The notes beneath the pieces are model-generated. The model was not told the origin of the DNA, did no database searches, and saw only the letters and a program-made list of their open reading frames with translations. A program made the position numbers and the translations under genes. Below, one piece after another: positions 1 to 8,000 of a stretch of 64,000 nucleotides of DNA. Every line of letters begins with the position of its first letter. Positions within the stretch are counted from its first letter, which is position 1. This stretch comes from Chloracidobacterium sp. (GTDB lineage: Bacteria > Acidobacteriota > Blastocatellia > Pyrinomonadales > Pyrinomonadaceae), in assembly GCA_016711345.1 (NCBI GenBank), contig JADJTD010000001.1, positions 4,032,001 through 4,096,000 on the forward strand, given 5' to 3'.

Positions 1-806
1 ACATCACTTGCGGTATTAATCGCGTCCCCCCGCAACTGCTCGGGGCTGGCGTAGGCGGGCGTTAGAGCACGGAACGCGGTCTGCGTCTCGGCGGTATCGC
101 CCGATAGATCATCACGGGTAAGTTTTGCCAGGCCAAAGTCGAGTAATTTTGGTTCACCCGCGGCTGTGACTAGTATATTGCCGGGTTTGATATCGCGGTG
201 AACCACCAAATTGCGGTGAGCGTAAGCGACGGCGGAACAGACCTTCACAAAGAGTCTTACCCGCTCAGACACAGAAAGATTGTTATTCCTTACAAAATCC
301 GAAATTGGCTCGCCGTCGATGTATTCCATAGCGAGGAACGGCTCACCGGTCTGAGAGACGCCACCGTCGAGAAGGAGCGCGATGTTCGCATGATTTAGCG
401 ATGCAAGTATTTGGCGTTCGCGCCGGAAACTCTCGATCATGCGGCTTCCCACAATCGATTGTCGGATAATTTTGAGTGCCACCAGGCGATCAAACTCGCC
501 ATCATTACGGCGGGCTAGAAACACCGTGCCCATACCGCCTTCGCCGATCTCGCGTATGACATCGTAATTGCCGAATGCCTTTCCGGCACACCCATTGCTA
601 TCCGAGTCCAAGAGGGCCGCCGCGTGAGGACCAAACGGCAGCTCAAGAAAACTTGCTGCGTCGCCTTCAAAGGCCAGGAGCGATTCGATCTCGCTTTTCA
701 GGTCGTCGTCCCCCGCACAAAACTTATCGAGCCATGCGGAACGCAAAACGGTTCCAATTTCGATAACCGCTGCAATGCCCTCATCAACTTTTTGCCAATC
801 TGTCAT
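1..806 (-). CDS. Hanks-type serine/threonine protein kinase, 3' end beyond the window
   Basis: Reading leftward from ATG at 806, about 268 codons are visible. After an ~80-residue helical N-terminal segment comes a eukaryotic-type kinase domain with all key motifs: glycine loop IGEGGMGTVF (~87-96), VALKII with the catalytic Lys near 112, HRDIKPGN (~203-210), DFGLA (~223) and the activation-segment ASPEQ near 253. The catalytic residues are intact, so an active kinase is expected. The start is fixed by an ATGA overlap with the stop of the upstream ECF sigma factor, implying translational coupling. In this family a transmembrane helix and TPR-like repeats usually follow the kinase domain, but here they lie outside the window. 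Confidence 0.93.
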   Translation of the reverse strand, partial: MTDWQKVDEGIAAVIEIGTVLRSAWLDKFCAGDDDLKSEIESLLAFEGDAASFLELPFGPHAAALLDSDSNGCAGKAFGNYDVIREIGEGGMGTVFLARRNDGEFDRLVALKIIRQSIVGSRMIESFRRERQILASLNHANIALLLDGGVSQTGEPFLAMEYIDGEPISDFVRNNNLSVSERVRLFVKVCSAVAYAHRNLVVHRDIKPGNILVTAAGEPKLLDFGLAKLTRDDLSGDTAETQTAFRALTPAYASPEQLRGDAINTASD

Positions 807-1381
807 TTTGGCCCGATCCCCTGCGAGAGCTCGCGAAATAACCAAAGCTTTGCAAATTGCCAATCGCGGCGGACGGTTTTTTCGTTGATGCCAAGAATCT
901 CGGCGATCTCCGCTTCATTGAGGCCCCCGAAGAAACGCATATCGACGACGCGGCATTTACGTTCGTCGACCTGTTCCAGCTTTTGCAGGGCATCGTTCAA
1001 TTCGAGCAAGTCGCCAGCGGATTGGTCGGGAATGATGTCTATATTCTCAATGGAATATCTGTGGGCGGCTCCTCCACGCTTCTCAGCATTATGGTGCCGA
1101 GCGTAATCTACTAGTATACGGCGCATTATCCGCGACGCCATACCGTAGAAATGGGCCCGACTTTCAACCGCCAACGCGCTTTCGCCGGCCAATTTCATAT
1201 ACGCTTCGTGAACCAAAGCCGTCGGCTGCAAGGTATGGTCGGGTCGCTCACGCCGCAAATATTTTTTCGCCTGCCGCCGCAACTCGTCATACACCAACGG
1301 AAAAAGGTGCTCGATCGCTTCCGCGTCGCCCCCACGCCATGACTGCAATATTTCTGTAATTTCGTGGTGACCGTTCGACAT
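803..1381 (-). CDS. ECF-family RNA polymerase sigma factor (acidobacterial type)
   Basis: This 192-residue protein matches the sigma-70 ECF subgroup common in Acidobacteriota and Planctomycetes (Sigma70_ECF / TIGR02999 type, by recall). Region 2 holds VYDELRRQAKKYL and TLQPTALVHEAYMKL, followed by a HFYGMASRIMRRILVDYAR segment. Region 4 holds MRFFGGLNEAEIAEILGI followed by the recognition helix. No anti-sigma gene is adjacent; instead the gene overlaps a protein kinase by ATGA, which suggests control through phosphorylation or a shared signalling circuit (inference). It is a paralogue of the sigma factor at 10.4 kb and points in the opposite direction. The divergent neighbour encodes a large secreted protein. 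Confidence 0.93.
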   Translation of the reverse strand: MSNGHHEITEILQSWRGGDAEAIEHLFPLVYDELRRQAKKYLRRERPDHTLQPTALVHEAYMKLAGESALAVESRAHFYGMASRIMRRILVDYARHHNAEKRGGAAHRYSIENIDIIPDQSAGDLLELNDALQKLEQVDERKCRVVDMRFFGGLNEAEIAEILGINEKTVRRDWQFAKLWLFRELSQGIGPK

Positions 1382-1506
1382 ATGTATTTACGCGATTGTA
1401 ACTGAAAAAAGTCAAATAAAAAATATTTTGCGTATCAATGTCCGTTTTGCCACCGACGTTCCGCAAATATAGCTAAGAAAGATTTTTTTTTAGGAGAACT
1501 GAGATC

Positions 1507-4500
1507 GTGAAACAATCCGAAATGTCATTTATTAAATTTGATCGTAAAGCAATTTTACTGCTTGGTGTAGTAGTGAGTTTAGGTTTTTTTGGTATCGTCG
1601 CATCGCACAGTTCGGCGACCGGCTCTTCTTTCGCAACCTGGGTTGATTACGCGACCGGCCAGGCTCCCTTCTCGGTGGTAGTCGCAGATTTTAATGGCGA
1701 CGGCCAGCTCGATCTTGCGGTTGCAAATCACGACGGCAACACCGTCAGTATTCTGCTTGGCATAGGCCACGGGACATTCGTTCCTAATGTTGACTACCCG
1801 ACCGGCACGGGCCCTTTTTCAGTGGCCCTCGGAGATTTTAATGGCGACGGCAATCTCGATCTTGCGGTTGCAAATCAAACCAGCAACAACGTCAGCATTC
1901 TGCTTGGCACAGGCACAGGCACATTTACCCCTAAGGTTGATTACCCGGCCGGCGCAAATTCAGTGTCAGTTGCAGTCGGAGACTTTAATGGCGACGGCAA
2001 GTCTGATCTTGCGGTTGCGAATTATAACAGCGATAATGTGAGCATCCTGCTTGGCACAGGCACGGGCACATTTGCCCCTAAGGTTGATTACGCGACCGGT
2101 CATACGCCGCTTTCAGTGACCGTCGGAGATTTTAATGGCGACGGGAAGCCTGACCTTGTGGTCACTGCTTATTATAGTGTGAGCGTCCTGCTTGGAGCAG
2201 ACGGCGGAACATTTTCCCCTAAGATCGATTACAACTTTCCGCCGGGGTACGACATAGAATATTTGGCGGTCCGAGATCTTAATGGTGACGGCAAGCTCGA
2301 TCTTGCCGTGGCTACCGGTCAAACTGTGGCCATCCTGCTGGGCACCGGCGGCGGCACATTTACCGGCGAGGTTGACTACCCGACCGCAGGCGCCACTGGA
2401 GTGGCAATCGGTGACTTTGATGGCGACGGTAATCCGGATCTCGCGATCGGGTCTCGCAGCGACCCTAATGTTAGCGTCTTGCCGGGCAACGGCGACGGAA
2501 CATTTGGTGCCTTCGTTTTTTACCGGGTTAACTTTAATCCCCGTTCGATTGCCGTCGGAGACTTTAATGACGACGGTAAGCCGGATCTCGTGTCTACGGC
2601 CCAATTCACCAACACTGTAAGCGTCCTGCTTAATACAGCGATCTTCCCCTCGCCGACGCCGGCTACTTACTGCGGCGAGATCACCGGCCGCATTTCAGAC
2701 TCGGGCGGCTCTCTGTCACAGGCGCTGGTGCAGGCGTGCGACTCGAATAATCTATGTGCGTTCAATTCGTCGACCGATGCGGCGGGCAACTATCGCATCC
2801 TCGGCCTGCCGCCGAATACCTCGTTCGACCTGACGGTCAATCCACCTTCATATTCGACCGATCTGCCCGCCCAACTGTCGGGACGCAGCGTGCAAAGCTG
2901 TGACACCCCGCTGGTTGGCCAAAATGCAGTGCTGGTAACGCCCGGACCTCCGCCGCCGGGCACCGATATTCAGCCAAGCTATGGCGAAATACCCGTTGTT
3001 TACCAGGGCAGCCCGCTTTTGCTTTCGACGACTCAGGCATCAGGCGGAAGCGCGTCCTATACGATAGGACGCGGAGGCTCGATCTTTTCTAGTGGTCCAA
3101 TGCCCGAATCGCCTAACGGATTTTACTCGCACATTGTGCCGCCGCTTGCTCCGGCGCACGGACCGGCAGCCGTGACCATCACCATCATATATTTGGATAA
3201 CACAGTTATACATGTGACATTCGATATCTACATCGATCCGAGCGGCGTTGTGCAGAACACGATGGGCCAGCCTATCCAGGGGGCGACCGTTACTCTTTAC
3301 CGTTCCGATATCCAGATAGGAGCGTATGCGCAGGTGGCCGACGGCAATGCCGTAATGTCACCAGCAAACCGGCACAATCCCGACATGACGAACGCGGACG
3401 GCAAATTCGGCTGGGATGTGCTCGCCGGCTATTACAAAGTACGGGCCCAGAAAAGTGGCTGCAACGCACCAGGCAATCCATCGCAGCCATTTGTCGAGAC
3501 CGCAGCACTACCAATTCCGCCGCCGGTCACCGATCTCGTGCTAACGCTTGAATGCGCGGTCGCCGCCAGTCCTACACCGACCGCGACATCAACACCTCAA
3601 CCAGCGATCAACGGTACCGTTACATACGGCAACGCGATCGGCAATCCGAACCCCCGTTTTGTTTCAAATGTGTTTATAAGTGGCTCGGGCTCCTCTGCGG
3701 TTTCCACTACGACGACACCTCCGGGAGTTGGTGCCGGAACTTATCTTCTCAGCGGATTTGGAGCGGGTGCTTACACTGTGACACCGACCAAGTCGACGGG
3801 CCAAAACAGCATAACCTCTTTCGATGCCGCTAAGATCGCGGAGCATGTCGCCGGGACCAGTCTTTTGACCGGTAACCAGTTGGTAGTGGCCGATGTCACC
3901 GGCAATGGCCAGATACAATCGTTCGATGCGGCCCGGATTGCTCAATACGTCGCTGGAAACTCACAAACGTCGCAGACTGGAACCTGGAAATTTTTTACGA
4001 TTCCCAATGTTCCGTTCCCGGCAGGAACAACTCCCATGAGCAGGACATACCCTTCCGTGACAAGCAATCTCACGGGTGAAGACTACACGGGTCTTTTGAT
4101 GGGCGAAGTTTCCGGCAATTGGAATAATACCGGAGCCAGACTGCTTGGCCGTAAGTCGGCTCCTGTTGGGAGCCAGCGGGCAGCGAGGACCATTGATATA
4201 ACCGCTCCGCAATTTATATCACGGACCGATAACGAGGTTGTTATTCCCATCTTTGTGCGAGGAATCGCGGATAAGAGCGTTATATCTTATGAATTCGACC
4301 TTAGGTATGATCCGGAGGTGATACAGCCCCTTGCTAATCCATTAGATGTAGCGGAAACAGTGAGCCGTGGGCTATCTGCTGTTACAAATGCTGCAGAACC
4401 AGGACGTCTGAGAGTCGTAATGTACGGCGGCTATCCGATAGACGGTAATGGCCTGCTTCTGAACCTCAGATTTACGGCAGTCGGAGCAGCCGGCTCGGTC

Positions 4501-4668
4501 TCACCGCTGATTTGGGATCGGATAATGTTCAACGAAGGCGATCCAGACACAGTGGCAATCGATGGTCAGGTTGAACTCTCCGCATCGGCACCACCATTCC
4601 GCAGATTAGCAAAGGGCGGCTCACCACCATGGGATCGGGTGGATAAAAGGCTCGTGCACGTTAATTGA
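1507..4668 (+). CDS. Secreted FG-GAP/VCBS repeat protein with dockerin-like and cohesin-like C-terminal region
   Basis: The 1053-residue protein has a hydrophobic N-terminal export signal (~15-37) and then seven FG-GAP/VCBS repeats with calcium-binding D-F-N-G-D-G-x-x-D-L cores (~55-380), as in beta-propeller adhesins. Two carboxypeptidase-regulatory/CnaB-like beta domains follow (~392-455 and ~578-680), then a short Pro/Thr linker (~690). Next is a dockerin-like region with paired SFDAAKIAEH and SFDAARIAQY motifs (~765-830) and a cohesin-like domain beginning near 895 (EFDLRYDPEVIQP motif). GTG at 1507 was chosen because AGGAG lies ten bases upstream; the next ATG (1522) would shorten the signal region. 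It is probably secreted and surface-associated. Its C-terminal third is clearly paralogous to that of the convergent gene at 5.0-10.3 kb. Confidence 0.85.
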   Translation: MKQSEMSFIKFDRKAILLLGVVVSLGFFGIVASHSSATGSSFATWVDYATGQAPFSVVVADFNGDGQLDLAVANHDGNTVSILLGIGHGTFVPNVDYPTGTGPFSVALGDFNGDGNLDLAVANQTSNNVSILLGTGTGTFTPKVDYPAGANSVSVAVGDFNGDGKSDLAVANYNSDNVSILLGTGTGTFAPKVDYATGHTPLSVTVGDFNGDGKPDLVVTAYYSVSVLLGADGGTFSPKIDYNFPPGYDIEYLAVRDLNGDGKLDLAVATGQTVAILLGTGGGTFTGEVDYPTAGATGVAIGDFDGDGNPDLAIGSRSDPNVSVLPGNGDGTFGAFVFYRVNFNPRSIAVGDFNDDGKPDLVSTAQFTNTVSVLLNTAIFPSPTPATYCGEITGRISDSGGSLSQALVQACDSNNLCAFNSSTDAAGNYRILGLPPNTSFDLTVNPPSYSTDLPAQLSGRSVQSCDTPLVGQNAVLVTPGPPPPGTDIQPSYGEIPVVYQGSPLLLSTTQASGGSASYTIGRGGSIFSSGPMPESPNGFYSHIVPPLAPAHGPAAVTITIIYLDNTVIHVTFDIYIDPSGVVQNTMGQPIQGATVTLYRSDIQIGAYAQVADGNAVMSPANRHNPDMTNADGKFGWDVLAGYYKVRAQKSGCNAPGNPSQPFVETAALPIPPPVTDLVLTLECAVAASPTPTATSTPQPAINGTVTYGNAIGNPNPRFVSNVFISGSGSSAVSTTTTPPGVGAGTYLLSGFGAGAYTVTPTKSTGQNSITSFDAAKIAEHVAGTSLLTGNQLVVADVTGNGQIQSFDAARIAQYVAGNSQTSQTGTWKFFTIPNVPFPAGTTPMSRTYPSVTSNLTGEDYTGLLMGEVSGNWNNTGARLLGRKSAPVGSQRAARTIDITAPQFISRTDNEVVIPIFVRGIADKSVISYEFDLRYDPEVIQPLANPLDVAETVSRGLSAVTNAAEPGRLRVVMYGGYPIDGNGLLLNLRFTAVGAAGSVSPLIWDRIMFNEGDPDTVAIDGQVELSASAPPFRRLAKGGSPPWDRVDKRLVHVN

Positions 4669-4973
4669 CTCCATCGAGCAAGCATCCCAATTTTTCAGTC
4701 GGTCGGGCATTTACGGGTTCGGCGCCTTTAGGTTGGCAACCATACGCGGACATCTTTGGTTCAGCCGGCCAGAAGTAAGCCCAACGGCCTTCAGCGGTAT
4801 TGCCCCTATGGCAAATGTAGTTATGATCATTCATGGAACCTCTCTGTGACATCAACTGAAAGGTAGCAAATTCTTAGCCTATCCTTTTTGTCCTTTAGTG
4901 AGTGCAACTCGAAATGTCAATAAACTATAGCTTTTTTAACATTCTGGTTCGCATTTCATTTGAGAACAAAACA

Positions 4974-4998
4974 GGCGGGGTAAGGAACCCGCCCTTTT
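4974..4998. terminator. Intrinsic terminator between convergent genes
   Basis: A six-base-pair GC stem (GGCGGG at 4974-4979 with CCCGCC at 4988-4993, eight-base loop) is followed by a short T-run on the plus strand and by TGTTTTG on the minus strand. It lies 27 bases beyond the stop of the leftward gene and could serve both convergent transcripts. The rest of 4669-5019 holds no gene I can support; a 64-codon leftward ORF there has no recognisable features. Confidence 0.6.
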
Positions 4999-5019
4999 GC
5001 TGTTCGATTGATGGATTGT

Positions 5020-8000
5020 CTATTGCCCGGCGATCATATCGACTTTCACTGACTGACCGGTAATGCTGACCGTCAGCGGGGCGAATGTCAGGTGTTTGGA
5101 GTCAACGCTGACGGTAAACGTCTGGCCGACTGTTAGCCCGCCAAAACGATACACGCCGAAGCCGTTCGACATCACCGAGCGGCCGGCTCCCGTGGTGTCG
5201 GTCAACGTGACACGAGCATTTGGAACACCCCGTCCCATCGAGTCGGTCAATCGCCCTGCGATCTCGGCACTGTTCGGCGCAGCGGCCAACAGTTCGATTT
5301 GCCCGTCAGTTGCTGTTACCTGAGGATCCCCTTCATTAAATACTAACCGCTCCCATATCAAAGACGACGCGGAACCCGTTGCCCCAATTGCCGTGAATTT
5401 GAGATTGAGCAACACTCCGTTATCTGAGATCGGGGTCACGCCGTAAACCGCAACCCTGAGAATGCCGGCTTCCTTTGCGTTCACTGCAAAAGAAAGATTG
5501 CGGCTCACGGTTCCTGCGACACCGACGGGTTCTGCCTGTGGTTGTATTACGGTCGGATCGTACCTCAGGTCAAATTCGTAAGCGATAACCCCTTTGTTCA
5601 TTGCTCCTTTTAAGGTAATGGGTATTATCACTTCTTCATCCGCCGGTGTCGCAAGATGGGGAGCAGAAACAACAGCCTCACGCTCGGGGCCGTTAGCAGG
5701 ACGGGCGGCTGAATTTGTCCAGTTGCCAGAAACTTCCCCCATAAGTAAGGCACTGTAGTTTTCACCCGATAGACTGCTGTTGACCGATGCGTAGCTCCTG
5801 CTTATCGGCAGGAATTTCCATGTCCCCGCCAGTCCAAATGGCGGATTCGCAACCGTGTACGATGCTACCTGAGCCGCGTCGAACGACGAGATAGTGCCGT
5901 TGTTGCTGGTGTCCGCGACGAGTAGCTGATTGCCAGTCAAGAGGACCGTTGCTGAGGCGTGCTGTGCGATCTTTGCCGCATCGAATGATGATATCGCGGC
6001 GTTCACGCCGCCGGTTTTTGTCGGAGTTACAGTGTAGGATCCCGAGCCAAAGCCGGTCAGCGAATATGTCCCTCCCGGAAAACTTGTAGTTGTAGAAACA
6101 TTCGGCGAGCCAGCACCGCTTATCAGCACATTTGAAACAAACCGCGTAGCTGCTGGGATCGCATTGCCATACGTAACTGTTCCAGAAATTACAGCAGCAA
6201 CGGTCGGAGTTGGCGTCGGAGTATTAGTCGACGTCGCCGTTGCCGTACTTGTGGGTGTCGAGGTCGCAGTGCTTGTCGCAGTTGGAGTACTAGTCGACGT
6301 TGCGGTTGCCGTATTGGTGGGCGTTGACGTAGCAGTGTTCGTCGCAGTTGGTGTCGGTACGCCGCTGGAGCTGATCGCCCATGGCGAGAACTGTATTACG
6401 CCAGTTTGCTCAACCCAATTATTAGTAGTGTCGTTGGCTGAAACTCCAACCTGGGTCCACGATCCAATGAACCTGAATAGTTTTAATGTCGCTTCCGTGT
6501 TTGCGTTAAGCTCACTGTCCAGGTAATGCAGACGAACGGTTGATGAGAATCCGCTGCCGCCAGTGGGTGTTATGACATAAGACCGCGTGACAGCATTGGC
6601 AAATCCGGACGGCTGCGTTTTTGTCATGTTAACAGTAACGTCAGTCGGCAATGTTCCACCTACCGCAAAAGCGATGCTGTTGAATGGATTACCAAAGCTA
6701 AGTGCTGCGCCGCCGCCGCTGAAGCCGGTGCGTTTTACGTTTCCGATGACATCTGCCCCACCGGCCGAAGTTCCAGTTGCAGGCATTGTCAGAGTATTTG
6801 CTCCTGTGTTGAGGTCATTTGTGAGCGTTAGGATACCGTTAACCGCAGCGTTCTGGCCGAGGCTGACACCCGAACCGGCGTTTGCGATCGTCAGATTATT
6901 AAAGGTAGTAGCTGAGGTGCCGCCAATAGACTGAGCACCGGAGCCATTGAAATTGACCGTGTTGGTGTTTGCGGTAAAGGTGCCGTTGTTTACCCAGTTC
7001 CCGTTGACGTTGATGGTCGTGCCGTTGGTTCCGGCTAGGGTGGCCCCGTTATCGATCTGAACGTCTTTGTATGTGCTGCTGCTGGTAAATGTCCCGGCTT
7101 TCACACGTAGCAAAGCGTTGACAGTTAGTCCGGGAAAGCCCGTTACACCCGCTGTATTGTTTGTGCTGAGATTATTGTAGGGTGTAAATCCCGCCAAAGT
7201 CTGTGCAGCCGAGCCGTTGTATTCGACGGTACTGCCGGTGACCGTGAAAGTACCCGCGACGCTTAGCGGCGTACCGCCGTTTGCGAGGAATAGCGTTCGA
7301 TTTGTAATATTTAGCGTTCCACCCGCACTCACTGTGACTGACCCCATTTGTTTATCTACCGTAAGAGTCGTTGTCGAGCCGCTGAGAACAGTAGCACTAG
7401 TTCCGACAAAGCTTCCTGAGCCTGAAAGCGACTGAGCCGCCCCGCCAAAAATAAACGTTCCGACCGATACGGTTGCGTTGTTTGTAAATGTCGCTCCGTT
7501 AGTTCTGAACGTCCCGATTCCGCTGAGCGGCGCATTGACAGTTGCGTTGCCCGTTACTGTGAGGGTGGATGGGGTCGGCACTGTCAGGGCAACAGCGGTC
7601 GCATCGACAGCCAAAGTGGAGTTAACCGTGCCTTGTGCATTTGTAGTGCCCGAATTGACGGTAAGGGACGCGTTGAACCCGCTTGCTCCGGCAAGGAGGC
7701 CAACATTCGCACCCGTCGTGCGCACGGCACCGGTTACGGTGCCGTTATTCGTAAACGTCGTGCCGTTGAATGTAAGCAAGTTCGCGCCAGTCGCGACCGT
7801 TGTGCCCACGCCGACAGTGAACGTTCCGTTGCTGAACGTCACATTGTTTGTCAGTGACGTATTCGACGTACCTGTAAGCTGAAACACGCTGCCCGTCCAA
7901 GATCCTGTTCCGACGATAGATTGTGCTCCGCCGCTAAATGTAGTGGTCGGAACCGATTCAGTTCCGCTATTCGAAAACGTCGTGCCGTTGAAAGTCAGCG

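Noticed and set aside
4661..4855. 64-codon leftward ORF between the two secreted genes
   Set aside because: No ribosome site, no recognisable family and it overlaps the end of the upstream gene.
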